A stretch of 64,000 bases of DNA. Origin: Cheiracanthium punctorium (taxonomy: Eukaryota; Arthropoda; Arachnida; Araneae; Cheiracanthiidae). Where the stretch lies: the NCBI GenBank assembly GCA_038373885.1, contig JAWZYV010016535.1:1-64000 (forward strand). Reading direction: 5' to 3'. This document shows, one piece after another, positions 50,831 to 63,016 of the stretch; within the stretch, counting starts at the first letter, position 1, and each line of letters opens with the position of its first letter. The notes beneath the pieces are model-generated. The model was not told the DNA's origin. It did no database searches and was given only the letters and a program-made list of their open reading frames with translations. The position numbers and the translations under genes are program-made.

Positions 50831-53800
50831 TTGATGCGGGTCCACGAAATATATTTGCAATTTCTGGCGGTCTTCAGATGTAAAAATGTTGAGAAACACT
50901 GTTTTAAAAACATGCTTTTGACATTTTGTGTACATAAAATTTATTTTGTACGTGGTTTTTGTTCTTTTGTTGTACTATAAGCATTATACTAAATTGTAAT
51001 CTCTTTACTAGAAACATGAATTTTTATTTACAGAGTTATTACTCTACGACAGTGTTTGTTTTGCGATGTTCTGTCTAAAACTTATGTAATTGTTTTCCGT
51101 GTAAATTAACGTGTAGGAAAACTTTTTTTTCCCAAATTTGTTCCTCGCTGCGTTAATCTAGTTTCCCATTTCATCATTTTGATTAATATTCATTCCGCTG
51201 CCGTTGACAAAAAATTGAAAGCTTTGTTTAAATTCATAACTCAACCTCCACTTTAAGTTCTGTGCATGAGTCACAGAAAATGTGGTACACTTGTTACGTA
51301 ATGCCTGTTTTAGAAGATTGCCTCTGCCATGATATACTCTGCCTGAAAATCTTTCATAGGCACTTGCATTCTGGCCATCCCCATGTCAAGTTCTGTGCTG
51401 ATTGACTGATGTGCTTCAGGTACTCTCTAGCTTCTCCGGTGTCCTTGCAAAAGATGTAATGTATAAGCATAATATAAATCATTTCAGCGTAAACAAATGT
51501 CTTCTTCAGATAATTAAATGGTGTAATTTCTAGCGTTTAGTGTGTTTTAATTTAGCCTGTAAAGTTTTCGGGATGAAAAAATGCCTTACAAATTTCCAAT
51601 TTCATTTTTAATTTCAAAATCAGAATTTAGGAACGGAATAAAAATTTATTTACTGCTTTTCTGTTACCATCCGAGAGTCTCGGTTACCAAATGGGTATTT
51701 TAGGATACCATCTGAGCTTTGCACCTTTAATTACGAAACTTTACGGCGAATTTATTTTCCTCTTCTCATGTTAATGACAAATGTGATGTGCAACCACCTA
51801 TGATGCATTCTCCAAGTTATGAATTATGTATGAAAGATAAGTATAAATATTCATACTATATACATACATATATATGTATAAATTCAAAGATCTTAAAACA
51901 TATACTCGTTAACAGTGTTTCAAATTTCAAAGAGGTTTGCGTATTACTGCCTTTCTAGTTATATTTTATATTAACATGAGAATAACACTATTTTTCTAAT
52001 TTTGAAAAATTGAGTTCGTTAAAACCTTTAAAAAAGGTAAGTGAAAATTGTAGCTTGTTTATGTATGAAAATTTGAAGGTTGTTTCATAATTTGAAATAT
52101 TTTGTAATTAATAAATTAAACCAGTTAATTGTTACTTCTACTTTTTCACTTAGTTTAAATAGTTATTACTATTTTATTTAGTCTTGGGAGCTGAGAAATT
52201 GCAAGCATTTCATGCTCTAATCTATATTAAAGATCAATTTCCAGTTTTCGTCATAAATTTACTATGCAGAAAAAGTAAGTTTTCTGATATTTTACAATAC
52301 TAATTTATGATGAAACAAATATTTTTCAGACTTTTTACAGTTTATACACACACAAATCTCAGTTATCAATTATACTTCTTTTGTAGAAACGAAAAAGGTA
52401 ATGCAAATTAAAGCACAAAATGTCCGATGTTTCAAAGAAGTTATTCAAAATTAAAGCCTTTCAATACCCAGCCAGAAATAAATTTTAATTTATTTTAGAG
52501 TTTACATTAATTAACAAAAATATAACGATGCTATTCGTAACAAAACTGTTTTAATTTAAAGCTTATCGAACCCAAACACTATTCATTTTTATTCCAAAGT
52601 GTTTTCAGTCACTATATTCAAAAACTACTGTTTACGCTGTGTCTAGAACGATAGTTTAACGTGAACAAGCAAACAAAGAAAGTACTCCCAAGAAACTATT
52701 GTTGCATTCTTAAGCGTATAACACAGCGATTTTTAAAATATCATCCTATTGTATCGGTGAATATTTAATTAGCATAGTTTGAATGCTGAAATACTTAGCT
52801 CCCTGTTGTTTCAGTACATAAAAGCAAAGCTTCAGATATTACTTTCTGGGGTTAGCATGAATTTCTTTCATAAGAAATTAGCGTTATTTCAGAGTTCTTT
52901 CACTGGAATGAATTCATTTTCGTTAATCAAACAAAGTGTATGTCTCTGAAGTAGATTGCTGGAGAAGACTTTTTTTTATTATTTTCTGGAATACAATTAT
53001 TTAAATTCTGGGAAGGTATATTTATTCATGTAACATCATGTGAGTATTTTTAGACTAGGAAAATTGATCCACGAAGGCAAAGTCTTCTTAATGAAGAATT
53101 CGTCATTGCAAAATAAGTTATGTTATTGTATGTAAAAGAAGATTGCAGGATTTTTAATTAAAAAGATACCCATTTTTTAAATAGTCTTCAAACATAACAG
53201 GCTTTATCTAATTAGTTATCATTAATATTTATCGAATCATAATCTATTAAATTAATATAATTTTCTTTTAATATTTTTCGATTCTATCGAAATTACATAA
53301 TGCTTCAGTGGTGAAAGAAGGAATTCTATATATATAACATCCGTGCATGCGGGAAATAATGAAATGCTGAAAGATTATTTTAAATAAAATATAACCTCAA
53401 TTAAAACAATTCGTACAATTTTAATCAAAATGTTATTTTTGAAAATAAAGAGAAGCAGCATTCGAAAGTACGTAAAAATTGGATTGGTGTTGGAATAATC
53501 TAACTCTGTGACCTGTCGATAAATTACTTGATTCTGATTTTCGCTGCTGAAGTACAACAAAACCAAATCCAAGATCAATGTCTTTAAAACACAAACATAG
53601 ATCATTTTAAATGGAGCGATTGAAAACGCTTTTTAACGCATTTTGTTGAATTCTTAGAGATGCTGCTGCATAAGAAGTAATTAAACTTCCGAATTATATC
53701 GCGCTGTAACCCGGAATTCAGATTCCTGTGCCATTGTGCCACTTGGTATTACAGAGATTTGTCTTCTGCAACAAGAGCTGCATAGCTTTTGAATTGTCTT

Positions 53801-53997
53801 ACTACAACTTTGAGACCCAATGACACCTACTAAGTAACGCTTTGAATATAAGTGTGCATAGTTGTTTTTCAATTAAATTGATCTAAAATAGTTAACAGTA
53901 AAATAGCTGCATTTCGTATCTATACATGTATATAATAGCATTTAATTGAGAATAACTATTACCCGTGAAAACTAATATAGAAAGGTAGTAATGTTAC
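50831..53997 (-). other. Cyclase intron, right part
   Basis: AT-rich, with no exon or mobile element recognised except the fragment at 51735-51775. The region 53690-53800 holds GC-richer words that may be a decayed tRNA-like head. Confidence 0.5.
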
Positions 53998-54121
53998 CTG
54001 CATAGGTGTACTTTGTGCTGATAAAGATGTAAATCCAACTATATCACTGAAATAAATAGTGACGCTGTCAAAAGCTTCAGCCGTTACAGACTGCCCATGA
54101 ATAAGCTGACTAGCTACTGAC
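53998..54121 (-). CDS. Receptor guanylate cyclase, catalytic exon with first metal-binding loop
   Basis: Acceptor TTTTATTAACAG, donor GTAACA. One base completes the Arg of LLPR; the exon then reads [20 protein letters not shown] and [20 protein letters not shown], ending MQ in phase 0. The Asp of FSDIVGF is the first metal ligand of class III cyclases. Start of the catalytic domain proper. Confidence 0.96.
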
Positions 54122-56289
54122 CTGTTAATAAAAAATGTTCGTTTATATAAGATTACAATCATGACTTTCACACAGTCAAGACAACTGTGCAAATATATTC
54201 CGGAATACACTAAATTTATTCTTTGAAAGTAGCTTTGTACGGACCATGAATGCAGTGATTAATTAAATCAGTTATTTCTCTGTAATGCGTAAAATATAAA
54301 AAATCGACTTAAGTGCACATAAGTGAACGAACGATTGTAACGAAAGTTTCCCGCCACCGCAAACTTCGTCAGCACACAGTTCTCGTTGGCGTATTTGCTC
54401 ATATTTTGTCAAACGATTTTTGGCATTTGAAAGAAAGAGGTTTACTTTATAACACTGTGTTGTGAAATCTGTAGAAAATATAGTTATCAATAAGTATTAG
54501 GTGTCTCAAATGGAACTATCACTCTAGAGGATTAGAACCATCATTTACTTCCAGTTGTGTTGCAAAAAGTCAGCCACATAATATCAACGAATTATGAGTA
54601 CAGCTTTAAGTACTATTGTTGTATCATGTGACACTGTGCAGGTTTGGTACCGAAAGTTCAAAAACAGTTATCTAAGGAGTTAGAAGTTAGTTTTTCAAGC
54701 AGATATGGCGGAAAACTTTCGTTACAACCTGATAAATGCACATAATTTCACTAAGCATGAGTAAAGAAGAAAAAGAGAGACCTCTGTGAGAGCAAAAGAG
54801 ATTAATTTTCAAAACTTAAAATTAAAAATGTGTGTTTGAAAAAAGAAAAAAAAAATCCAGTCGTAAGACTGAACGTCAGAAGGGAAAACTTCTTGTCAAG
54901 CTTTCTAAAATTTATATTTATGCTGTTTAACAGTTTTTCACACATTATTGTATTCATATTAACAAAAAATAAACATTTATGATTATTTTTTGTTAAGGAG
55001 TTGATACATTAATTTTTGAACCGCTCTCGTAGCTGCAGTTCGTTATGCTGTAGTTACAAGTAACTGCAAAAAGCATTAGTCGCAAAACATTTTCATACTT
55101 TTGAAATTCTTTGTAAAAACTTTTAAATGTTTTTAAGGCTGTAAGGGTACACATTTATTTATGATATTCTCATAATTTCATATATTTTTTGTATGTTTGT
55201 ACACACTTTAACGAAATTTTCTGGGATAGCATAGGAAATTTTTGATTTTTAATTTAATTACATTTCAAATTTAGCGCTCGAATTGTGTGCACATCATAGT
55301 CAAATTTCAGTCTGTAACTGCACAGTAGCAATCGGAACTGAGCTGACTGCACCAGCTCAAGGGACTTAGTACTTTACTTTGACCAATGTCCAGTTTTGAC
55401 AATGCATTGTCAGAAGAAGTGATAGGAAGCCCTGCAACATAGTCAACTACCGGTTGTAGGTAGGTATTGTAGGTTTTAAAAGTGGAGATTAGAATGCTTT
55501 GGGAAGCTCCCCACTTATATATAACGTCAGCATTTCTTTTCTACAAATTTAGTCCACAAGTCACATTATCGACCACTTTTTTTTCATGTTTAGTACAATT
55601 TAATCTGACATCAACAGCCATATTCAAGTAAGTAGCAACATTCCTGAATAAAATTTTACTGTTGCACACCAAATTGATGTTGTGCTTTTTTCGGCCTTAA
55701 AGTGAAAAGTTCAAAATTTCTTTTTCAGGTTTACCTTGAATTAATTCATTTTCTAAGGTCCATTTTGTCAGGATATCCAGATTTTTATATGTAAGTGGTA
55801 AATATTGCTCTTAGTAAATGAAAATATTTATTGCGATCATTAAGATGAATCTTTTTTTTTTGCACATAAAACACATTTTTATGTACTTTATGAACATAAA
55901 AGATAATATAAATAATTCATGATATGTTTTATGCAATGTAACATTAGCATGATTGCATTTTTCTTATATTTCCAAATACGGTGAACGATCAAGAAGGCCG
56001 CTCGTTTGGAAAAGCATGAATGACCAAATTTTTGGCATTAAGTGACGTTGAATGTGAATATATATTACACACGGTGGTTATGAGTTTTAAGTTTGTATCA
56101 TCCCAAAAAATTCGGCTATTTTTTCTTTTCATAGTATGCAGTCATTTAAACGTTGATCGTAACTGAAGCTTTAAAGAAAAAGCCGTAATGCAAGTGTTAA
56201 AACTACGTAAATTCTTCGATAGAAGGAAGAACTCCCCCAACGCAATTTGTGTAACCGAAAAATAGCTCAAAAAGTAAGGTGACAAGAGG

Positions 56290-56641
56290 TGCCCTCACAG
56301 GTGCGCATATATCCAGAGCGAATGAAATTCCACGTCTAGATGCAACGGGTTATCACAGCGATTAAATCCCACTAGATGGTCACTAGTGGGCTGCCACGTG
56401 GCCATCCAGCCACATATGCCACGTGGCTGTATGCAACACTTCTTATAAAAGCTATTGGAGATCCTCTTTATAGCCCTGATCTCGCGCCCAAAGATTTTCA
56501 TTTCTTCGGTCGCTGAACAAGCACCTGAAAGCAAGGCATTTTCAAACCGATACCGCAGTTCAGAACGCCGTCGTTAAATGGCGCAGTGACCAGAGCTCTA
56601 ATTTCATCCACGCCAATTTGAAAGATTTGCATAAACATTAA
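56290..56641 (+). pseudogene. Mariner (SETMAR-like) transposase pseudogene
   Basis: The plus strand shows QPHMPRGCMQHFL (about 56408, a decayed NARPH.A region), then LYSPDLAPKDFHFFG (about 56470), the YSPDLAPSDFHLFG block with the last catalytic Asp. After a one-base frame change comes LNKHLKARHFQTDTAVQNAV and VKWRSDQSSNFIHANLKDL, ending at a stop at 56639. This matches mariner order: catalytic block, KKHL..K.F..D..V..AV..W helix, and end. Frame changes and stops show it is dead. Confidence 0.8.
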
Positions 56642-56862
56642 ACAAGACTTTGAAGCCCCTAGGAGATTGATGAAAAATAGTCTGAGCTAAATGCCTTGCT
56701 AAGTTTGTGCATCTCTTGAATTTTGTGAATATAATTTTTACTTTAAGAACATGTACCATGTAAGGAAAGTATTGTAATCATGAAAAAATTCGACTTCGAG
56801 ATTTTGGTGTATTTACACGTTTTGAGGTCTTCTGAATTCATTTATGCTATTTTTACGAGATG

Positions 56863-57160
56863 TATGTATGTATGTGTGTGTATGTGTGTGTGAGTGAACA
56901 CGATAGCTCCTAAACGGGGCATTCGATTGAGCTCAAATTGGGTATATATGTTATAAACCACCATCGCAAGACCGGTATTGATTTTGGTGTGTATTGGACT
57001 TATAGTTTTCCAACAGGCCTACGACAAAGATTTCTTTTACATTATGGCATATGGGGAGAAATTCTTGAAAGTACGCAATCGTTTAAACGGTGCATTCGAT
57101 TGAGCTTCAATTTGCCATATATGTTTGAATTATTAATCGCTTAACATTTATTTAAATGCT
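56863..57160. repeat. Helitron-like repeat segment
   Basis: Starts with a TATGTATGTGTGTG tract. The phrase AAACGGGGCATTCGATTGAGC and its variant AAACGGTGCATTCGATTGAGC (about 56914 and 57086) are each followed by an (A/T)TTT(A/G)CC(A/T)TATATGTT-like string, giving two units of about 170 bases. The style resembles the minisatellite at 28500-29080. Confidence 0.5.
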
Positions 57161-59192
57161 TGGTAATGATCTTAATCGTAAGTGTTCAAAAAATCGAGTG
57201 GAGTCACTCCATATATTTTGTTAAGGAGTTGATACATTACTTTTTGAACCGCTCTCGTACCTGCAGCTCGTTATGCTGTAGTTACAAGTAACTACAAAAA
57301 GCATTAGTCGCAAAACATTTCAGGATAGTCCTTAATAACGCAGACGGCACATAATATTTATAAAATGTATAGATAATTTCCTTCACATGACAGTCCAATA
57401 AGGATAAAGAATGGAATTTCCTAAATATTTAAATAGCATTAGTTCATCTGAATTACACGAAGAGTTTTTATGTTTTTAGAATTAAAGTAACGACTGTCGC
57501 TATATCTGTAAACAACTTCGAATTGGAATGAATGGCACGTCGATTTATACAGCTGAGCAACAGCTAGTAAATTGCTTAATTCATTTATTTGTCCGTATAT
57601 CTCGATAACATTCGGAAAACTTCATCATGCTTGTCTCTATTTATATCCAAAGAGAGTCTGCTGTAAACAGTAACTTGCTTGATGAATAAACTATTTCGAA
57701 GCTAAACAGTAAATAGCTATAGTAATATTTCATTTTTCCTGTTTGTGAAAACTTATTCAGTGTGTTTAATTGTCACAATAGCAGTGAAAAGTAGTTCAAC
57801 GTTTATCAGTTTCCAGAGACATTTTAAATCTCACTGGACACAATATTTTCTTTTGAGTAATTTTAAAAGGACTATCGTGTAATTTCCAACCACTTTTAAG
57901 AATCTAAATGTCTTTATTTTTATTCCTCGTAGCACTCGATACGTAGTAATTTTTAATTTCTTGAATTTTATCTTTATAAAATGTTATCGATTTGATTAGA
58001 TTTATATTATGATTTTAAGCTGTAAAACCGAATTGAAATTATAACACAATTCTATTTTAGAGTGTGATAATTTTTCACATATATTCTAATTTGAAACTAA
58101 TGAAACCTTCATTTTAATGCTTGGTAGAAACATTGTAGTTCTTTTATGAAATAACATTCAAATTTATGTTTATTGCCAGAAAAAAAGATGAAGCTTTCCT
58201 GAAAAATAAATCTTCTTTATCGGTTAACTTCAGGGTACTGCTTATCCCGTCACTAACCAAAAGTTATCAATTTGTGTGGATTTTCAATCCACAAAGATAA
58301 GATTTTTCTTCTGAATTTTTCTTTCAGGATTCCTTTACATTTTTTAGCCAACAGTGCGGATTTCTGTACGTCATAAATAAACAGATACTCGTTTTTATTT
58401 ATAAGGCAAAGTATTTGCTTATATTACTAATAAATAATCATATTAATCGAAGATGATTTTTCTAATAACAAATTAATGGGTAAAGCACTATGCCATTAAT
58501 TATCTGAAAGACAGAAGAATTCTACTTCAGTAAAGAATAATGAAAGAAGTAAAGGCATGTGATTTTCGTTTAGTTTGACATGATTCTTAGGTGGTTCTGC
58601 TCATTTCGCTGTCGTCTAAATGCATTGGTATCATTTCATGAAAATTCTCAAATACACGTAGATGAATGAGTAAAAATAGAAAAAAAAGACTTCAAGTACA
58701 TACTACGAAAGAGTTTTATACTAACTTATTTTTATTTTGTCACTAATATTACGTGTTAGTGTACGTCAGTATTAATCGTTGGTAAAAGAAAATATTTATT
58801 TGGCAGAAATGACTAAACTTACTTTTTGAATTAACAATAACTAACAACAGTAATAACATTTTCAAGTACAGCTGATTGAAAACATTTATTTTCCAGAATG
58901 TATCCGATTAAAATTTCAGAAATCTGTTATAAAAAATATTTCCAACACAATATTTTTTGTGTATATATTGCTGCGTCATAAAAAATCGGCCAGCTGAAGC
59001 CCTTTATCTCAAATACATGTTGCGAGGTACATCCTTCTGTATGTTAATTGCTACTTTTCACCAACGGTCTTTCAATTCGCCTTGCGTAATTTTAATATCT
59101 ACTGATGCGTCTTTTCAAGAGTGAGAATGAAAAGATTAAAGCAAATACACACATAATATTATTGATTATTTCTTTAATTAATTCCTCTAGAG

Positions 59193-59821
59193 CAGCGGTG
59201 AGCAAACCGGGGGTCGCGACACCCGGAAGGGTCGTGAGAAAATTTTTAAGGGTCGCCAAATTCAAAGAAATTCAAATTTATGAAAAATCTACAATTATTC
59301 ATTTGAAAGAACGGAAATAATACAAGAGAAGAAACTCTCAATTACTATTTTACGAGCGCGATATTCGCGATTGCTATCAAGGGGCTTCAAAAAGCCGTTA
59401 TCATGCATAGTGATCTGCGGTATCGGCTGCTTACTTCCAGCACATACTTCACATTGACTTTTTATGATGTAATGTTTTTAAAAGTATTTTTCACTAAAAA
59501 AATATTTATATCCATATGCATAAATAAAGCAATGTTTCATAAAGTTATGTGCTGATTCATTAACTGATTTTTATGATGTTACAACTTTTGTAACATTTTT
59601 ATGATGGTTTATAAGTTTGGTGAGCTATTTTAAAAAGGCGTTATTTCAATCGATGACGTCAAGACACTCTTTTAAAAAAACCTTGTAAGAGCAAATCCCA
59701 GAAAGAATTTCAATGTAACTTCGTTGTCAATTAAACAAAATGTCTACTGTCTATCCAGGGGTCGCGACAAAATTTTACACAAAATAAGGGGCCGCAAATG
59801 AAAATATTTTGCGCACCACTG
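59193..59821. mobile_element. hAT-type MITE with exact 8-bp target duplication
   Basis: Starts CAGCGGTGAGCAAACCG and ends TTTTGCGCACCACTG, imperfectly inverted (CAG.GGTG.GCAAA). Both ends are followed by GGGGTCGCGAC-type words in opposite orientation. Flanks are CTCTAGAG (59185-59192 and 59822-59829). 629 bases, no transposase. Confidence 0.9.
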
Positions 59822-60601
59822 CTCTAGAGTATCATTTCCGAGAATTGTTTTCTTTACACTTATAAAAGAGGTATAAATGCTACATGAATTATCCTTGAAG
59901 AAGAACTTTCTTTTTCAAAACTTCAAACGTTTGTTTGAAATAAATTACTGTTTTTTGAAGGTACTTTAAATATCATCTACCAATGGAGGGTAATGTATTG
60001 ATTTCTTTGTGTGCTCCTTTAAAATAATTCATAATCCATGTCCTTTAAAATAATATATGTTACCATTTTTAGCGCAGTTCCTGATATAGTATATGGATCA
60101 ATATCGTCTGTGAACCGACACAAAATATCGACAATTACAACTCTGATAGAACAAAACGAAATCATTTTTCAAACGAAAAATTTTCGCCATAGCTGGAAAT
60201 TATTGAAGTTAAACTTCTTTAGTGGCGACTAGGGAGTAACTCAGATTTTTTTTTTTTTCTGACGGAAGTAACGCTCAGTAAAGGAAATGACGTGCGCGCC
60301 GCGAAAAAGAAGAACCGCTGAAAAACCTACCTTTTCGACCTGCTTTCGCCGTTCCCCGAAATCATCGTGTAAAAATACGCGGAACCTGTTAGAGAAAAAC
60401 AGTCAGGAGCCGTATCTTAGAGACGTCAATCTTTATTTATATATCAATAAGCGTTTTGAAGGTACACCCAACATAATATTTTAGATGTAATCCCAACCTC
60501 ACAGGAGGTTCTCGATAATCCTTAGTTTTAGATGAATAATATACAATACATGGTTTTGGAAAATCACAAATGGAACCTGCCTGCAATCGAACCGGAACAG
60601 T

Positions 60602-61109
60602 CAGGGACTGATTTACGGCGGGTTATTCGGGGCACGTGCCCCGGGCCCCAGATTTTTAGGGTCCCCCAAAACTTCCTTTTATGTAATTATAATAGTTACT
60701 AAAATTATCTGTCAAGAGAAAATTTCTGATTACTTCATTTCATCACAAATATTCAAAATTTTTAATTTAATGTAACTTGTAACTCTAAAAATAATGCATT
60801 CGATTCGACATTCGATAAATTCGATATTCGCAAATTCGTTCGGACACCTCAGCATGCTCCTCCTTTTATCTTTACAAAGGTGTACGATGACTGCAAATAC
60901 CCATAAAAACATTTCAAAATCGAAAAATTCATATAAGTGGTATCTGTCGTGACATTTTACTAATTTGTAAATGTTTACGTATGGTTAACTTAGGAATGAT
61001 AATTGGTTTTAACTTAATTTAATTAAGTAATATTCTGCGGAAAATTTTTGTGCACGGGCCCCGAAAAGAATCTGTACCCTGGGACCTCAAGTGTGTAGAT
61101 CGTTCCCGG
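60602..61109. mobile_element. hAT-type MITE with exact 8-bp target duplication
   Basis: Starts CAGGGACTGATTTAC; the right end read on the minus strand starts CCGGGAACGATCTAC, matching at 11 of 15 positions. Flanks are GGAACAGT (60594-60601 and 61110-61117). Subterminal GGGGCACGTGCCCCGGGCCC and CGGGCCCCGAAAAG words relate it to the GGGCCCC-rich ends of the 34.3-37.6 kb element. 508 bases, no transposase. Confidence 0.8.
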
Positions 61110-62260
61110 GGAACAGTTGATGGACACGTCAGTTTAAGAACACTTTTCCTGGATTCTAACCCAACTTCCTCCCAGAACAAGGGGATGGAACACCACAACT
61201 AAAGGGACAGTGACTGCAAACGAACCTAAACAATTTTCGTTTAAGAACACTGTTGGAGGATCATACTTCGATCCTACGAAGGTAAATTTATAGGAGAGGA
61301 CACTTCTCTTTGAAAGTTGGATAACGCCGTAGTTGCAAACAGATGGCGCTACGCTCTCTGGGTAACTGCGCATCTTCTGCTTCTGCGCATCTCAGGTTGT
61401 TAATATTTCCATCGAGGCGAAGTAAATGGAGATCGTTGAATTAGCAGAACTTCAAAAATTTAAATACATAAACTTAAGGACGTCATATATAGTAATTACT
61501 GGCTTCAGATGTGTTTTAATTACATAATTGTCTTAGAATACTATTTCGTAATGATTATAGGCAATAGTTTCGAAGCGAAGTGATATTATTATATGTCAAA
61601 TGCCAGTTACATTGGCCGTTAGGCCATTAAACTCCTAAATAGTATGTATGTCATATCTGTTATTATTTTGCACAAAAGCTATATTTTCAGAAATGTTAGT
61701 AAATTTAGAAGAATGTAGTTTGTGTGAACGCAATATTTATAATGATATATATATTTATATATTGTAATGATATATATATTTATAATTATGTATATACAAC
61801 GATTTAAGAATACGGGTATGCAACACCGCAAAGAAACAAACCCTGGCTGCAAACGGTTTAATAACAAAATAAAAGACTAACAAATGGACATTTTGTGGAT
61901 TCTAACCCAACCTCAAGACGGAGCAAGTAACGGTTTAACACGGGGATGGAACACCACAAGGAAACGCACCCTGGCTGCAATTAATCCCAAACAATAGACA
62001 GAACATGCAGTTTAAAAATATGTATACAGAATAATAATTCGAAACCTACCAGCAGACGAAATCAACGCTTAAGAATACTGTGATAGTAAAACACCACAAA
62101 AAAAATTACACTACCTGCTTTCGAACCCAACTAACAGAGGTAAACATCAGTTAAAGAACACAGTTAAAGAATTATACTAGACTATGGACATTCCCCCATT
62201 CAAACCCAACCTCCAGACGGAACAATGGTGTAAGAAAACAATAAAGAATAATACTACAGC
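61110..62260. repeat. Degenerate tandem array of about 100-base units
   Basis: Recurring words in constant order: TGGACA(C/T)TT..TGG, ATTCTAACCCAACCTC, GACGGA(A/G)CAA, TTTAAGAACAC, GGGGATGGAACACCACAA and CCCTGGCTGCAAACG. Units can be seen near 61130, 61810, 61890, 62040, 62150 and 62250, with unrelated AT-rich sequence around 61480-61780. The hAT MITE at 60602 seems to have inserted into the left end of this array, since related words lie on its left at 60560-60600. Confidence 0.6.
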
Positions 62261-62274
62261 ATGGACACTTCCTG

Positions 62275-62542
62275 GGTTCTAAGTAATTATCCTGAATTAC
62301 CGATGATTCTTTCTGGAGATTTTAATGTTAATTTTCGCTCTCAAGAATCTCAGCCGTTAGTTGATTTTTTAAAAGAAAAATTTGATCTAACTATGAATAC
62401 TTCTCGACTTCAATCAACAACGCGTTTCGGTACAACGATAGATGCTGTATTTTCAACAAAATTTGCAAATTTAGAGAGTAAAATTTATGTTTCACATTAT
62501 AGTTACCACAAACCTATAATTTCATACATAAAAAAATTATGA
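62275..62542 (+). pseudogene. Endonuclease/exonuclease/phosphatase-domain fragment of a mobile element
   Basis: The plus-strand frame reads ELPMILSGDFNVNF, the GDFN motif with catalytic Asp and Asn. About 50 residues later come TTRFGTTIDAVFS and SHYSYHKPIISYI, corresponding to the T..D.(I/V)(F/L) and S.H.P motifs that end this domain. The first half (with the catalytic Glu) is missing. The apparent start at 62261 lies in the neighbouring tandem array. Such domains end Helentron-type Helitron proteins and begin LINE proteins; the short linker and the F.S.HKPI ending favour the former, by inference. Confidence 0.65.
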
Positions 62543-62866
62543 TGACATTCAAGTACCTATTTCCAATGAATGATACGAATATAACATTTATAATCTTTGT
62601 AAAGTATATGAACAATAAACATAATTAAATTATAATATGATATTTATTTTAAGTTAAAGTTTAATCATTTCAGTGATATGTGTCGTAAACGTCAAAGAAG
62701 TTTTACTTCAACCGTGCATAAAGATTACACGCATACACTTTTTATTTTAAGAATGATTCAGTTATGCCCAGTTACAGACATATTTTACTATATTTTCATG
62801 TAAAATAAATTCCTGAGAGAAAAACTAAATTAATCTTTGAAAGTCCGAAGAATTCAGTCGTCTTAC

Positions 62867-63016
62867 CTCGGTAACAGCTGGTAGAGAAGATTTTCTGCCT
62901 TCCTTTTCTCTTCCAAATAATCAGCTGTCCTTTCTTCCACTAGAGTTTCCAAATTGTTCGCATACTGTTCCATTCTCGACAGGAGATTGTCTAAAATGTT
63001 TCCGCTTTCATTTTCT
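62867..63016 (-). CDS. Receptor guanylate cyclase, coiled-coil/linker exon (first exon in window)
   Basis: Membrane guanylate cyclases turn GTP into cGMP in response to an extracellular ligand. This exon encodes the dimerisation linker between the kinase-homology and catalytic domains: [40 protein letters not shown] and [10 protein letters not shown]. The [27 protein letters not shown] string is the signature of natriuretic-peptide-receptor-type cyclases. Acceptor CAAAATTTCAG, donor GTAAGA; the first base completes a codon split with an exon outside the window, and the last two bases (AG) begin Arg. Together the seven exons give 268 complete residues. The frame's apparent ATG start at 63052 is intronic. 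Confidence 0.96.

Larger units (their letters stand above)
54988..57320. repeat. 105-base direct repeat pair enclosing a mariner relic
   Basis: Copies at 54988-55092 and 57216-57320 differ by my count at four positions only; both contain AAGGAGTTGATACATTA, GAACCGCTCTCGTA and CATTAGTCGCAAAACATTT. Between them are 2.1 kb holding a mariner pseudogene and a Helitron-like segment. The repeats lack TG..CA ends, so they are not obvious LTRs. Confidence 0.85.
54122..62866 (-). other. Cyclase intron of 8.7 kb, repeat-filled
   Basis: GT..AG bordered. It contains the mariner pseudogene, the 105-base direct repeats, a Helitron-like segment, two hAT elements, a degenerate tandem array and an endonuclease-domain fragment, listed separately. 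The parts 54500-54980, 55100-56280 and 57330-59100 are AT-rich with nothing recognised. Confidence 0.7.

Noticed and set aside
54988..57320. LTR retrotransposon with 105-base LTRs
   Set aside because: The repeats lack TG..CA ends, no primer-binding site or polypurine tract was seen, and the interior holds only a mariner relic.
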